From assembly GCF_900114385.1 (NCBI RefSeq), contig NZ_FOSW01000006.1:124001-188000 (forward strand): DNA of 64,000 nt, in the 5' to 3' direction. The notes beneath the pieces were generated by a model. It was given only the letters and a program-made list of their open reading frames with translations. It ran no database searches and was not told the origin of the DNA. Source of the DNA: Geodermatophilus ruber. GTDB lineage: Bacteria > Actinomycetota > Actinomycetes > Mycobacteriales > Geodermatophilaceae. Shown in pieces: positions 9,627 through 22,129 of this stretch (position 1 is its first letter; each line of letters begins with the position of its first letter). Position numbers and translations under genes: made by a program.

Positions 9627-11671
9627 AGGGCCACCCGGCCGACCTCGGCGATGTCGCCGGCCCCGGGTTCGGGGGTACCGCGCTCGGCCGGACCGCACGG
9701 CGCGAGCGTCGTCTCCACGACCTCGCCGGCCGGCTCCTCCACCGGTGCGTCCACCGCTGCTGCGGGCACGGCCACGGCCGCCTGGACCGCCTCCGCCGTC
9801 CGCCGGCCGATGCCGGGAACGGCCATCAGCTCCTCGACCGTCGCGGCCCGGAGCCGCTTGAGGGACCCGAACTGCTTCATCAGCGCCTTCCGCCGCGTCT
9901 CCCCGAGGCCGGGGACGTCGTCCAACAGGGAGACCAGCATGCTCGTCGAGCGCTTCTGCCGGTGGTAGGTGATGGCGAACCGGTGGGCCTCGTCGCGGAC
10001 CCGCTGCAGCAGATAGAGCGCCTCGGAGGTGCGGGGCAGGATCACCGGGTCGCTCTCCCCCGGCAGCCACACCTCCTCCATCCGCTTGGCCAGCCCGCAG
10101 ACGGCGACGTCGACCACGCCGAGCTCGTCGAGGGACCGGGCGGCCGCGGCGACCTGCGGGGCGCCGCCGTCGACGACCAGCAGGTTCGGCGGGTAGGCGA
10201 ACCGGCGCGGCCGGCCCTCCTCGGCCGCGATGCCCTGCTCGTCCTTCCGGTCGGCCTCCTCCTTGAGATGCCGGGCGAACCGCCGCCGGACCACCTCGGC
10301 CATCGCCGCGGTGTCGTCGGTTCCGTTCGTGACGCTGAACCGCCGGTAGTCGGACTTCTTCGCCAGGCCGTCCTCGAACACCACCATGGAGGCCACCACG
10401 TTGGTGCCCTGCACGTGGCTGATGTCGATGCACTCGATCCGCAGCGGGGCCTCGGGCAGCTCGAGGGCCTCCTGCAGCTCCGCGAGCGCCAGCGAGCGGG
10501 CGGTGAGGTCGCTGGCCCGCTTCACCCGGTGCCGGGCGAAGGCCTCCTTGGCGTTGCGCTCCACGGTCTCGAGCAGGGCCCGCTTGTCGCCGCGCTGCGG
10601 CACCCGCAACGACACCCGGGAGCCGCGCAGCTCGCTCAGCAGCTCGGCGTAGACCTCGGCGTCCTCGGGCAGCTCGGGCACCAGCACCTCGCGCGGCACC
10701 GCCTCGCCGACCTCGCCGGCGCCGGTCTGCTCGTCGACGCCGCCGTAGACCTGCAGCAGGAACTGCTCCACGAGCTCGCCGGTGGTGACCGCCTCGACCT
10801 TGTCGACGATCCAGCCGCGCTGGCCGCGCACCCGCCCGCCCCGGACGTGGAAGACCTGGACCGAGGCCTCCAGCTCGTCCTGCGCGAAGGCCACGACGTC
10901 GGCGTCGGTGCCGTCGCCGAGGACGACGGCCTGCTTCTCCAGCGCCCGCCGCAGCGCCCCCAGGTCGTCGCGCAGCCGGGCGGCCTTCTCGAACTCCAGC
11001 GCCTCGGCGGCCGCGGTCATCTCGCGCTCGAGCCGCTTGACCATCAGGTCGGTGCGGCCGGCCATGAACTCGACGAAGTCCTCGACGATCGCGCGGTGCT
11101 CCTCGGCGTCGACCCGGCCGATGCAGGGGGCCGAGCACTTGCCGATGTAGCCCAGCAGGCAGGGGCGGCCGATCTGGCCGGCCCGCTTGAACACCCCGTT
11201 GGAGCAGGTGCGGGCCGGGAAGACGCGGGTGAGTGTGTCGAGGGTCTCGCGGATGGCCCACGCGTGCGCGTAGGGGCCGAAGTAGCGGACGCCCTTCTTC
11301 TTCGGCCCGCGCATCACCTGCAGCCGGGGGTACTCCTCGTTCAGCGTCACGGCGAGGCTCGGGTAGCTCTTGTCGTCGCGGTAGCGGACGTTGAACCGCG
11401 GGTCGTACTCCTTGATCCAGTTGTACTCGAGCTGGAGCGCCTCGACCTCGGTGCCGACCACGGTCCACTCGACGCCGGCCGCCGTCGTCACCATCTGCCG
11501 GGTCCGCGGGTGCAGGCCGGCGATGTCGGCGAAGTAGCTGTTCAGCCGCTGCCGGAGGTTCTTGGCCTTGCCGACGTAGATGACCCGACCGTGGGGGTCG
11601 CGGAACTTGTAGACCCCCGGGTCCTCCGGGATGCTGCCGACCGCCGGTCGGTAGGTGGACGGGTCGGGCAT
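9623..11671 (-). CDS. uvrC: excinuclease ABC subunit C
   Basis: Dual-incision nuclease of nucleotide excision repair. The 682-residue protein has an N-terminal GIY-YIG domain ([20 protein letters not shown], about 18-37), a cysteine cluster ([23 protein letters not shown]), a UVR domain near [15 protein letters not shown], the RNase H-like half with [12 protein letters not shown], and C-terminal helix-hairpin-helices ([24 protein letters not shown]). The ATG at 11671 precedes the conserved PDPSTYRP start; the longer frame is non-coding. First gene of the uvrC-rapZ-yvcK-whiA block. Confidence 0.97.
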   Translation of the reverse strand: MPDPSTYRPAVGSIPEDPGVYKFRDPHGRVIYVGKAKNLRQRLNSYFADIAGLHPRTRQMVTTAAGVEWTVVGTEVEALQLEYNWIKEYDPRFNVRYRDDKSYPSLAVTLNEEYPRLQVMRGPKKKGVRYFGPYAHAWAIRETLDTLTRVFPARTCSNGVFKRAGQIGRPCLLGYIGKCSAPCIGRVDAEEHRAIVEDFVEFMAGRTDLMVKRLEREMTAAAEALEFEKAARLRDDLGALRRALEKQAVVLGDGTDADVVAFAQDELEASVQVFHVRGGRVRGQRGWIVDKVEAVTTGELVEQFLLQVYGGVDEQTGAGEVGEAVPREVLVPELPEDAEVYAELLSELRGSRVSLRVPQRGDKRALLETVERNAKEAFARHRVKRASDLTARSLALAELQEALELPEAPLRIECIDISHVQGTNVVASMVVFEDGLAKKSDYRRFSVTNGTDDTAAMAEVVRRRFARHLKEEADRKDEQGIAAEEGRPRRFAYPPNLLVVDGGAPQVAAAARSLDELGVVDVAVCGLAKRMEEVWLPGESDPVILPRTSEALYLLQRVRDEAHRFAITYHRQKRSTSMLVSLLDDVPGLGETRRKALMKQFGSLKRLRAATVEELMAVPGIGRRTAEAVQAAVAVPAAAVDAPVEEPAGEVVETTLAPCGPAERGTPEPGAGDIAEVGRVAL

Positions 11672-11843
11672 GGCTCCCAGATTAGGTGCGGGGGACGACG
11701 CTCCGCCGTCCGCGGTACCCGCCCGGCCCTCGGGGACGACATCTGTGTGATTCCGGCCGCGCGGGGTGCGCGAGGGCGTTGACAGGCCCACCGCGGCGGC
11801 ACGAGCCTCGGTGGGTAGGTCGTCCTCCGCCCGGGGGTGCGCG

Positions 11844-13202
11844 ATGAGCTCCACCCAGGACCCGGCCAGCCCGACCCGGACCGCCGGCATCCCGGTGGCG
11901 CGCGGCGAGCCCTCGGCGCCCGAGCTGGCCGACCCGCTGGCCGACCTCGCCACCTTCCCGCTGGTGGAGGCGCTGTTCGGGCGGCGGTCCCGGCGGTTCG
12001 CGCTGGGCGACGAGATCCCGGACGGCCCGCTGGCCTACCGGTCGCGGCACGCGCCGCAGCCGCTCACCGAGCTGGAGCGGATGCTCGTGCTCAGCGCCAT
12101 GGGCGGCACGACGGGGTGGCACTACTCGATCACCCGCAACCCCCGCTACGCGCCGCACCCGGCGAACTACGCGGGCAGCGCGACCGGGCGGACCTTCCCG
12201 TCCGCGGCCGGCTTCCACACCGCCGAGCTGTTCTTCACCGACGACTCCGGCGTCTGGTTCTTCCCGACCCGGGACGCCGGCACGCTGGTCGACCCCGCCA
12301 CCGAGCAGGTGACGGCCGAGCTCATGGTCGAGCGGCACCGGGGGCGGGTGCGGCAGCTCGCCGACCAGCGGCTGCACCTGCCGGCCGAGGAGCCCTACCT
12401 GGAGGGGCACAACACCTGGTGCGTCAACGTGCCCGGCTCGCTGCTGGTGGTGCCGGTAGCCGACATCGCCCAGCACATGCTCGCGATCCTCTGCTTCTTC
12501 ACGCAGAACGGGTACGCGATCTTCGACGACGTGAACGGGCGCGAGATCCCCGGCCTGGAGCGGTTCCGCGACCGGGTGGACGTCGACGCGCCGTTCCCGC
12601 TCACGTTCAGCGAGCAGTACGCGCTCACCGAGGCCACCGCCGAGCTGGCCACCAGCTGCTACGCCGGCGTGCTCATGCTCCAGGCGATGGGGCTGGGCGG
12701 GTGGATGTTCGACGGCATCGACCGGTTCAGCGTGCTGGGGGCCTCCGGGAACCCCGACGTCCCCGGCCTCGGGTTCCGCTACGACCGGGACGAGCGCTGG
12801 GCGGTGCCCAACCCCACCGGCCTGCCCGGGGTCTTCGAGGCGTTCTGCCCACCCCACCACGCGGACATGGCTGCGGCGGTCGCGGCCTTCACCGAGCGGA
12901 AGTTCGGCGCCGGCGGCCCGTTCCACCCGCGGACACCCGGCGCGTGGTCCGACAGCCCGGGGTTCCGCGGCGCCGCCGAGCCGCACGACGAGGAGTTCCA
13001 GGCCTGCGTCGCCCTGCAGGCGCAGTACATCCTCGACACCTTCGGCAAGTTCCCGGGCACGGTGCCGACCCTGTTCATCCTCAACTACGTGCAGGCCCAC
13101 CACCTGGATCTGGAGTTCTACGACCGCTTCTTCCAGCCCGGCGCCTACCTGCGGACACACGCGGAGCACCGGGAGCGATGGCACTCCCCGGAGGGGGCCT
13201 GA
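11844..13202 (+). CDS. nitroreductase-like conserved protein
   Basis: No family name is certain. The 452-residue product has [13 protein letters not shown] followed by [23 protein letters not shown] (about 46-100), which resembles the FMN-contacting N-terminus of nitroreductase-fold proteins (RRSxR, then a helix ending before a small-residue-rich turn). The rest is rich in aromatic residues and has no transmembrane or signal segment. The ATG at 11844 is chosen over a 26-codon upstream extension. It is followed after two bases by an alpha/beta hydrolase, so the two are probably co-transcribed and may act on one small-molecule substrate. The oxidoreductase role is an inference. Confidence 0.6.
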   Translation: MSSTQDPASPTRTAGIPVARGEPSAPELADPLADLATFPLVEALFGRRSRRFALGDEIPDGPLAYRSRHAPQPLTELERMLVLSAMGGTTGWHYSITRNPRYAPHPANYAGSATGRTFPSAAGFHTAELFFTDDSGVWFFPTRDAGTLVDPATEQVTAELMVERHRGRVRQLADQRLHLPAEEPYLEGHNTWCVNVPGSLLVVPVADIAQHMLAILCFFTQNGYAIFDDVNGREIPGLERFRDRVDVDAPFPLTFSEQYALTEATAELATSCYAGVLMLQAMGLGGWMFDGIDRFSVLGASGNPDVPGLGFRYDRDERWAVPNPTGLPGVFEAFCPPHHADMAAAVAAFTERKFGAGGPFHPRTPGAWSDSPGFRGAAEPHDEEFQACVALQAQYILDTFGKFPGTVPTLFILNYVQAHHLDLEFYDRFFQPGAYLRTHAEHRERWHSPEGA

Positions 13203-13204
13203 CG

Positions 13205-14068
13205 ATGGGCCGGCACGTGCGCGTGGCGAACCTGGAGGTCTGGACCGAGCAGGTCGGCGCGGGGCCCGACGTCCTGCTGGTCGGTGGCGCCGGCGACACC
13301 GTCGAGTCCTGGCAGTTCCAGCTGGACGGGCTGGCCGACCGCTACCGGCTGACCGCGTTGGACAACCGCGGCACCGGGCGCACGGCGATGCCCGACGGGC
13401 CGGTGACCGTGGCGGTCATGGCCGACGACGCCGCCGGGGTGCTCGACGCCCTCGGCGTCGGGGCGGCGCACGTGGCGGGGTTCTCCGGCGGCAGCATCGT
13501 GGCCCAGGAGCTGGCGGTGCGCCGTCCCGACCTGGTCCGCAGCCTGGTGCTGCAGAGCACGTGGGCGCTGCCGGACGTCTACCTCCGGTCGTGGCTCCGG
13601 TTCGTCCAGTGGCTGGTCGCCGTCGCCCCGAGCGAGCGGGCGTTCCTGGAGGGCTTCTTCCTCGACATCTACACCGCCCGGGCGCACGAGGACGGCACCG
13701 TGGCCGCGTTCGTCGAGGAGATGCTGGCCTTCCCCCACAAGCAGACCGCGGAGGACCTGCAGCGCTACCTGGACGCGTTCCTCGACGACGGGACGCCGGA
13801 CCGCCCGGCGCGGATCGCGGTGCCGGCGCTGGTGCTGGCCGGCGGGGTCGACTCCACCGCCCGCCCGGTGCTGGGCCGGGCCGTCGCCGAGGCGATCCCC
13901 GGAGCGCAGTTCGAGGCGTGGCCGACCGAGTGCCACCAGCCGTTCCAGGAGGTGCCCGGCCGCTGGAACACCCGTGTCGACGCGTTCTGGCAGCAGGTCG
14001 AGGCGGGCGCCACCCCGAGGCCCCGGGAGGCTCCCGACCGTCCCGCCGAGCCGGCCGGACGCGGATGA
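13205..14068 (+). CDS. alpha/beta hydrolase
   Basis: Serine hydrolase of the alpha/beta fold, 287 residues, with the normal order of catalytic elements: oxyanion region LLVGGAGDTVESW (25-36), LDNRGTGRT (52-60), nucleophile elbow GFSGGS with Ser94, an Asp in VLAGGVDSTARP and a His in TECHQPFQE. A four-helix lid occupies about 115-200. Substrate unknown. It follows the nitroreductase-like gene by two bases (stop TGA, then ATG), implying an operon. The C-terminal tail of about 25 residues is proline/arginine-rich and disordered. Confidence 0.85.
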   Translation: MGRHVRVANLEVWTEQVGAGPDVLLVGGAGDTVESWQFQLDGLADRYRLTALDNRGTGRTAMPDGPVTVAVMADDAAGVLDALGVGAAHVAGFSGGSIVAQELAVRRPDLVRSLVLQSTWALPDVYLRSWLRFVQWLVAVAPSERAFLEGFFLDIYTARAHEDGTVAAFVEEMLAFPHKQTAEDLQRYLDAFLDDGTPDRPARIAVPALVLAGGVDSTARPVLGRAVAEAIPGAQFEAWPTECHQPFQEVPGRWNTRVDAFWQQVEAGATPRPREAPDRPAEPAGRG

Positions 14069-14071
14069 GGC

Positions 14072-14329
14072 TCAGCCCGCGAGCCGGGCCCGGCGGGCCA
14101 TCCGGACCGCGCGGCGCACCAGAGCCAGCGCGGACACGAGGGCGACCCCGCCGGCGAGGACGGCCACGACGCCCGGCACCGCCGCACCACCGAGGACGAG
14201 CAGGGACGCGGCGAGCGCGGCGAGCAGCACCAGGGTGGTCCGCACCCGTGGAGGACCGCTGGCCCCGCCGCCGAGCGGGGAACCGCAGATCGACAGGTCC
14301 GGGTCGCAGTCGGGCGTGAGCGCGCTCAT
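14072..14329 (-). CDS. small two-helix membrane protein
   Basis: An 85-residue protein of unknown function. Residues 1-28 are hydrophilic (SALTPDCDPDLSICGSP), followed by two adjacent membrane helices (about 32-50 and 53-69) and a basic C-terminus RRAVRMARRARLAG, which suggests a cytoplasmic tail. The ATG at 14329 is preferred; an upstream start at 14458 would add 43 unlike residues and overlap the uvrA terminator. It converges with the hydrolase gene, 3 bases between stops. Confidence 0.55.
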   Translation of the reverse strand: MSALTPDCDPDLSICGSPLGGGASGPPRVRTTLVLLAALAASLLVLGGAAVPGVVAVLAGGVALVSALALVRRAVRMARRARLAG

Positions 14330-14438
14330 CGCCGGCTGCCGGTCTGGTGCAGGACAGCGCCCATGCGCAGCTCCTCCTCGGCGGACCCCGATCACACCGA
14401 CGGCGTCGGCGTGACCCTCGTCACACCGACGGTACGGC

Positions 14439-14475
14439 GACGGCCACTCCCCGTACAAGTGCGGGAGTGGCCGTC
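14439..14475 (-). terminator. uvrA terminator hairpin
   Basis: A 13-bp perfect stem, GACGGCCACTCCC with GGGAGTGGCCGTC, and an 11-base loop, starting 15 bases after the uvrA stop. It separates uvrA from the small membrane protein gene. Confidence 0.75.
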
Positions 14476-14489
14476 GTCGGTGCGTCGCG

Positions 14490-17381
<2,892 letters not shown>

Positions 17382-17525
17382 GTGTTCCCTGTCGGTCGAG
17401 TGCTCGGTGGAGGCCAAGCCGTGAGGTCAGGCCGTGCGGTCATGCCGTGTGGTGCTGCGTGTGCGGGGCGGCGCCGGCCCGGGCGCGCCGTGCACCGGCC
17501 GCGGCGGTACCGGTGCCGGCGCTGC

Positions 17526-19001
17526 TCAGGCGGGTACGGGGGCCGGCTGTGCGGTGGGGTCGAAGACCGGCGCGTACCGGCGCCATGGCCGCCGCCGCTC
17601 CAGTTCTCCTGCGATCCAGAGTAGTCGCTCCTCGGCACCCGGGCCCCCGACGAACTGGACGGCCAGGGGGTGCCCCTCGCGCCGGGTGCCCGCGGGCAGC
17701 ACCAGGGCCGGCAATCCGGCCAGGTTCCAGGCCGCGGTCCACGGCGCCCAGCGGGCGTTGGCGGTGACGTTGGCCAGGAAGGACCGCTCGTGCCAGGGGC
17801 GCGCCGGCAGCGGCGGCCCCGTGGTCACCGGGGTGAGCAGCAGATCAAGGACCTCCCCGCCCCCCACTCCTCGCACGCTCGGAGCGGAACCCTGCGGGGA
17901 GGCCGAACTGGCTCCTGCGAAGAAGGCGACCATGCGCTCCCGGAAGCGCTCGGCGGTGCGCGGCCGCACCAGGCCGGCCGCGCGGACCGCACGCCCGATG
18001 CGGGCGTGGGTGCGGCTGCGGGGCTGCAGGTCGTGCAGGGCGATCCCGAGGTGCTCGGCGTCGTCGGCGGCGCCGGCCATCCAGCGGGTGAGCGCCCCGG
18101 CCGCCGCGCCGGGGGTGATCGGCGGATCACGCCGGACGACGGTGTGCCCGGCGGCGGCCAGCGTGGCGGCCACGGCGTCCACCGCGGCCCGCGCCGGGCC
18201 GTCGGCCCGCACCCCGGGCACCGGCGAGCGGGTCGAGACGGCGATGCGCAGCGGCCGCCCGGGCGGGGCCGGCGCCGCCGGTTCCTGCCCGGCCAGGAGC
18301 GCGTGGGCCAGCGCCAGATCGGCGACGGTGGTGGCCAGTGCACCGTTCACCGCCATGCCGGACCAGTCGTCGGCGCCGATCCCCGCCGGCACGACGCCGC
18401 GCCCGGGCTTGAGGGTGACCAGCCCGCAGGCGGCGGCCGGCAGGCGCAGGGAGCCCATGCCGTCGTTGCCGTGCGCGAGCGGGACCGCCCCGGAGGCCAC
18501 CGCCGCGGCGCTGCCGCCGGAGCTGCCCGCCGGGGAGCGGGCGGTGTCCCACGGGTTGCGGCTCACCGCGCCCGGGCCGTCGGTGGCGGCGTACAGGCAC
18601 AGCTCGGGAGCGCGGGTGATGCCGACGACGACCGCGCCGGCGGCGCGCAGCCGGGCGACCACGGCGTGGTCCTCGCTCGCCACCCGGCTCGGGCAGGCCG
18701 GCGAGCCGTCGGTGCAGACCTCCCCGGCCACGTCGACGTTGTCCTTGACCGCGATCGGCACCCCGGCCAGCGGCAGCGCGGCGCGGTCGGGGGCGGCGTC
18801 GACGGCGGCGGCCTCTTCCAGCGCGGCCTCGCGGCGCACGACACGGAAGGCGCCGATCCGGGCCTCCACCGCGTCGATGTGCGCGAGGTGCGCGCGCACC
18901 ACCTCGACCGCCGTCAGCTCCCCCGCGCGCACCCGCGCGGCCAGCTCCGTCGCGGGGAGGCCGACGATCTGACCGGCTGCGGCACCTCCGCTAGCGTCCA
19001 T
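17526..19001 (-). CDS. amidase signature family enzyme
   Basis: Ser-cisSer-Lys hydrolase of the amidase signature family, 491 residues. The triad can be placed as Lys86 (AVKDNVDV), Ser160 in PAGSSGGSAAAVASG, and Ser184 in GMGSLRLPAA, with the family's usual spacing. The substrate is not evident; it could be an aryl or alkyl amide. No gatA/C partner genes are nearby, so it is not the GatCAB subunit. Near residues 367-383 the coding sequence contains a 51-bp palindromic repeat also found in the fadB-like gene. It lies divergent from the metallo-beta-lactamase-fold gene. Confidence 0.88.
   Translation of the reverse strand: MDASGGAAAGQIVGLPATELAARVRAGELTAVEVVRAHLAHIDAVEARIGAFRVVRREAALEEAAAVDAAPDRAALPLAGVPIAVKDNVDVAGEVCTDGSPACPSRVASEDHAVVARLRAAGAVVVGITRAPELCLYAATDGPGAVSRNPWDTARSPAGSSGGSAAAVASGAVPLAHGNDGMGSLRLPAAACGLVTLKPGRGVVPAGIGADDWSGMAVNGALATTVADLALAHALLAGQEPAAPAPPGRPLRIAVSTRSPVPGVRADGPARAAVDAVAATLAAAGHTVVRRDPPITPGAAAGALTRWMAGAADDAEHLGIALHDLQPRSRTHARIGRAVRAAGLVRPRTAERFRERMVAFFAGASSASPQGSAPSVRGVGGGEVLDLLLTPVTTGPPLPARPWHERSFLANVTANARWAPWTAAWNLAGLPALVLPAGTRREGHPLAVQFVGGPGAEERLLWIAGELERRRPWRRYAPVFDPTAQPAPVPA
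17852..17902 (-). repeat. dispersed hairpin repeat, copy 1 (inside amidase)
   Basis: A 51-base element read on the minus strand, with terminal arms CCTCCCCGC and GCGGGGAGG, an inner stem CCGCTC/GAGTGG and the loop CGAGCGTGCGAG. It closely matches the element at 58723-58769: 27 of 33 core bases are identical, and most differences keep the pairing. It is 17 codons long here and does not disturb the frame. Its coding translation (about ASPQGSAPSVRGVGGGEV) looks like linker sequence, not amidase fold. Confidence 0.75.
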
Positions 19002-19050
19002 GCCTGGACCGTAACCGCGGCTGCCGACACATCTCGAACGGAGGCTCAGG

Positions 19051-19719
19051 ATGAGCGCGGGAACCTACACCGGCGACGTCGAGGTGGGTGGCCCCGCCGA
19101 CGTCCGGGAGCTGCCGGGGCTGATCATCAGCAAGCTGGCGGTCAGCGACATGGCCAACAACGCCTACCTGCTGCAGTGCACGGCGACCGGGGAGGCGCTG
19201 CTCGTCGATGCGGCGGCCGACCCCGCGGCCCTGCGCGGCCTGATCGGCGACGCCGACCTGCGCACGGTCGTCACCACCCACGGGCACTGGGACCACCACC
19301 GGGCCCTCCCCGACGTGGTGACCGCGACCGGCGCGACGACCGTCGCCCACCCTGCGGACGCCGGCGACCTGCCGGTCCCCGTCCAGCGGCCGGTGGAGCA
19401 CGGGGACACCGTGACCGTCGGCGAGCAGACCCTCGAGGTCATCCACCTGCGCGGGCACACGCCGGGCAGCATCGCGCTGGTCTGGCGCGGGCCGGGCGAC
19501 GCGGGCACGCACGTGTTCACCGGCGACAGCCTGTTCCCCGGCGGCGTCGGCAACACCCAGCAGGACCCGCAGCGCTTCGCCAGCCTCGTCGACGACGTCG
19601 AGGCCCGCTTGTTCGGCGCCCTGCCGGACGACACCTGGGTCTACCCCGGCCACGGCAAGGACACCACGCTCGGCACCGAGCGCCCGCACCTCGGGGAGTG
19701 GCGCGCCCGGGGCTGGTGA
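19051..19719 (+). CDS. metallo-beta-lactamase-fold hydrolase
   Basis: A glyoxalase II-like metal hydrolase of 222 residues. The metal motif is THGHWDHH with His77, His79, Asp81 and His82; further ligands are in LRGHTPGS, FTGDSLF and the C-terminal YPGHGKDT. Start ATG at 19051 is preceded by CGGAGG. The substrate is unknown: glyoxalase II, persulfide dioxygenase or other thioester hydrolase roles are all possible. Single gene, divergent from the amidase. Confidence 0.87.
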   Translation: MSAGTYTGDVEVGGPADVRELPGLIISKLAVSDMANNAYLLQCTATGEALLVDAAADPAALRGLIGDADLRTVVTTHGHWDHHRALPDVVTATGATTVAHPADAGDLPVPVQRPVEHGDTVTVGEQTLEVIHLRGHTPGSIALVWRGPGDAGTHVFTGDSLFPGGVGNTQQDPQRFASLVDDVEARLFGALPDDTWVYPGHGKDTTLGTERPHLGEWRARGW

Positions 19720-19783
19720 GCCGGCCCCGGGGTGACGTCGGCGCGCCGGCCCCCGGCGGGGTGCGCGCCGTAGCCTCCGGGAC

Positions 19784-20977
19784 GTGCGCCCCGGGCTCGT
19801 GTGCATCGGCACCGCGGTCGCGCTGCTGGCCGGCTGCACATCCGGGCAGACCGGGCACGCGCAGCACGCCGGGCCCTCCGGCACCACCGCACCCACGGCC
19901 GCACCGCCGTCCGCGGAGGGGGCGGTGCCCGGCGCCGCCGGGGACGATCTGCCCGGCATGCCCCCGGTGACCGATCCCGGCAACGTCTACGCCGCCGCCG
20001 GCGCCGGGATGCTGGCGCCGACCGCCCGGGCGGCCCGCCCGCTGGTCTACGTGCCGCACAACAGCGGGGAGGTCTGGGTCATCGACCCGGCGACGTTCGC
20101 CGTCGTGGACCGGTTCCCGGCCGGCGACGAGGTCCAGCACGTCGTGCCCTCCTACGACATGCGGACGCTGTACGCCACCGACGACGTCGGCGACACCGTC
20201 ACGCCGATCGACCCCCGCACCGGCCGGCCGGGCGCGCGGATCCCGGTCGTCGACCCGTACAACATGTACTTCACGCCCGACGGCGGCGCGGCGATCTCCG
20301 TGGCGTGGGACCACCGGGCGCTGGTCTTCTACGACCCGCACAGCTGGGCCGAGCAGGGCCGTCTGGCGGTGCCCGACTGCGCCGGGGTGGACCACGCGGA
20401 CTTCACCCTCGACGGCCGGATCGGCGTCTTCACCTGCGAACGGGCCGGCAGCGTGGCCGTGGTCGACGTCGCCGCCCGCACCCTGCTCCGCATGATCGAC
20501 ATGCCGGTGCGCCACACGCACATGGGCCCGCAGGACGTCAGGCTGGCGCCGGACGGCTCGCGCTTCTACGTCGCGGACTCCGACCAGGGCGGCCTCTGGG
20601 TCCTCGACGGCGCGGCCACCCGGGTCATCGGCGAGATCCCCACCGGTGCCGGGGCGCACGGGCTGTACCTCAGCCGCGACGCCGGGCAGCTCTACGTGTC
20701 CAACCGGCTGGACCACAGCGTGAGCGTGCTCGACGCCCGGACCGGGGCGGAGATCACCCGGTGGCCCGTCCCCGGCGGGAGCCCCGACATGGGCGGGGTC
20801 ACCGCCGACGGCAGCCAACTGTGGCTCTCGGGGCGCTACGACAGCGAGGTGTACGTGCTCTCCACCGTCGACGGGCGGCTGCTCGCCCGCATCCCGGTCG
20901 CCGAGGGCCCGCACGGGTTGTGCGTGTGGCCCCAGCCCGGGCGGTACTCCCTCGGGCACACCGGGAACACCCGCTGA
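19784..20977 (+). CDS. YVTN beta-propeller lipoprotein
   Basis: Secreted lipoprotein with lipobox LLAGC (Cys18) and a threonine/alanine-rich linker to about residue 60, followed by a seven-bladed propeller of the YVTN/cytochrome cd1-like type. Blade repeats are visible as VYVPHNSGEVWVIDPATFAVVDRF-type strands, TLYATDDVGDTVTPID, FYVADSDQGGLWVLD, LYVSNRLDHSVSVLDARTG and LWLSGRYDSEVYVL. 397 residues. The GTG start lies 7 bases after a TAGCCT -10-like box, so the mRNA may be leaderless. Function unknown; such propellers bind proteins or act in periplasmic electron-transfer contexts. Confidence 0.8.
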   Translation: MRPGLVCIGTAVALLAGCTSGQTGHAQHAGPSGTTAPTAAPPSAEGAVPGAAGDDLPGMPPVTDPGNVYAAAGAGMLAPTARAARPLVYVPHNSGEVWVIDPATFAVVDRFPAGDEVQHVVPSYDMRTLYATDDVGDTVTPIDPRTGRPGARIPVVDPYNMYFTPDGGAAISVAWDHRALVFYDPHSWAEQGRLAVPDCAGVDHADFTLDGRIGVFTCERAGSVAVVDVAARTLLRMIDMPVRHTHMGPQDVRLAPDGSRFYVADSDQGGLWVLDGAATRVIGEIPTGAGAHGLYLSRDAGQLYVSNRLDHSVSVLDARTGAEITRWPVPGGSPDMGGVTADGSQLWLSGRYDSEVYVLSTVDGRLLARIPVAEGPHGLCVWPQPGRYSLGHTGNTR

Positions 20978-21004
20978 CCCGGGCCGCCGCCCGACGACAC
21001 GGCC

Positions 21005-21286
21005 CTACTCCTCCTCGAACAGCGCCACCAGCTCCTCGGCCGTCCCCGGCACGTACAGCGGGACCACCGACACCGCCCACCCCGGACGGCGCTCGTCGAT
21101 GCTGACCGCCAGGTCCCACGCGGCCCGGGCGGTGAGCGGGCCGAAGCAGCCGTCCTCGCCGTCCTCGCTCACGGCCACCTCGACCAGCCACTGGTCGGAG
21201 AGGTCAGCGGCGAGCTCGGCGAAGTCGGGGTCCGCGTCGTCCTCCGGCTCGGGCGAGTCGGCCTGGATGGGATAGATGAGCGCCAT
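21005..21286 (-). CDS. small acidic protein, unknown
   Basis: A 93-residue hypothetical protein, very acidic at both ends (PEPEDDADPDFAELAADLSD and ELVALFEEE), with a mixed alpha/beta centre WLVEVAVSEDGEDGCFGPL. No signal or membrane segment. The ATG at 21286 has a TAGCGT -10-like box six bases upstream (21293-21298) and no Shine-Dalgarno sequence, which fits a leaderless transcript. It converges on the YVTN gene. I do not recognise a family. Confidence 0.65.
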   Translation of the reverse strand: MALIYPIQADSPEPEDDADPDFAELAADLSDQWLVEVAVSEDGEDGCFGPLTARAAWDLAVSIDERRPGWAVSVVPLYVPGTAEELVALFEEE

Positions 21287-21348
21287 GAGCGAACGCTAGG
21301 GGGCCCCGGTGCGCCGGACCAGATCCCGGCCGGCCGGAGCCGGGCCGA

Positions 21349-22110
21349 TCAGAGCTGGATCCCGCGGGTCAGGGCGCCGTCCACCACCAGGTTCGTGCCG
21401 GTCGTGAAGCTGGAGACCGGGCTGGCGAGGAAGACGACGGCGCGGGCCATCTCCTCGGGCAGGCCCATGCGGCCGGTGGGGTTGAGGCCCAGCGCGGTCT
21501 CGTACAGCTCGGGGTCGCCCTGCTGGATCTGCTGCCAGACACCGCCCTCGAAGAAGGTGTTCCCCGGCGAGACCGTGTTGGCCCGCACGCCGCGGGGGGC
21601 GAGCTGGAGCGCCAGCCCCTGGATGTAGCCGACGACCGCCGTCTTCATGGTCCCGTAGGGCCCGGAGGCGAAGTCGGCCTCGCGGCCGGAGACGCTCGAG
21701 ATCGCGGTGATCGACCCCCTTCCGCCGGCCTCCAGATGCGGGAGCGCGGCCGTCGCGAGCCGCACCGTGTGCATGAGGTCGACCTCGAAGGAGCGCCGCC
21801 AGTTCTCCTCGGTGTCCGGGATCGCCAGCGCGCTGACGTTCGCGACGACGGCGTCGAGGCCGCCGAGCCGCCCGGCGGCCTCGGCCACCCAGGCGGTGAG
21901 CGCGGGGCCGTCGGCGACGTCCAGCCGGACGCCGGTGGCCCGCCCGCCCCGCTCGGCGATCGCCTTCTCGGTCGCCTCGATCTCCGCGGCGTCCCGGGCG
22001 CAGAACTCGACGACGGCGCCCTCGTCGACGAATGCCTCGACGATCGCCCGGCCGATGCCGCGGGTGCCGCCGGTGACCAGCACGCGGGAGCCGGTGAGCT
22101 GCAGGTCCAT
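21349..22110 (-). CDS. short-chain dehydrogenase/reductase
   Basis: Classical SDR oxidoreductase of 253 residues. It has the cofactor motif TGGTRGIG (14-21), the LDVAD acidic residue, an active-site region ISSVSG and the catalytic YGTMK, then PGNTFFEG. The usual NNAG motif is replaced by ANVSALA, still a plausible strand. Cofactor is probably NADP-preferring (ARDAAE after strand 2), but this is inference. Good GGAGG upstream of the ATG at 22110. It is 19 bases downstream of the acetamidase/formamidase gene, suggesting a two-gene operon of unknown pathway. Confidence 0.9.
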   Translation of the reverse strand: MDLQLTGSRVLVTGGTRGIGRAIVEAFVDEGAVVEFCARDAAEIEATEKAIAERGGRATGVRLDVADGPALTAWVAEAAGRLGGLDAVVANVSALAIPDTEENWRRSFEVDLMHTVRLATAALPHLEAGGRGSITAISSVSGREADFASGPYGTMKTAVVGYIQGLALQLAPRGVRANTVSPGNTFFEGGVWQQIQQGDPELYETALGLNPTGRMGLPEEMARAVVFLASPVSSFTTGTNLVVDGALTRGIQL

Positions 22111-22129
22111 GGGAGTTCCTCCGGGTCGG

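Noticed and set aside
9962-11782. 606-codon open frame on the plus strand across uvrC
   Set aside because: Shadow of uvrC; no domain or plausible start, and codon bias follows the uvrC frame.
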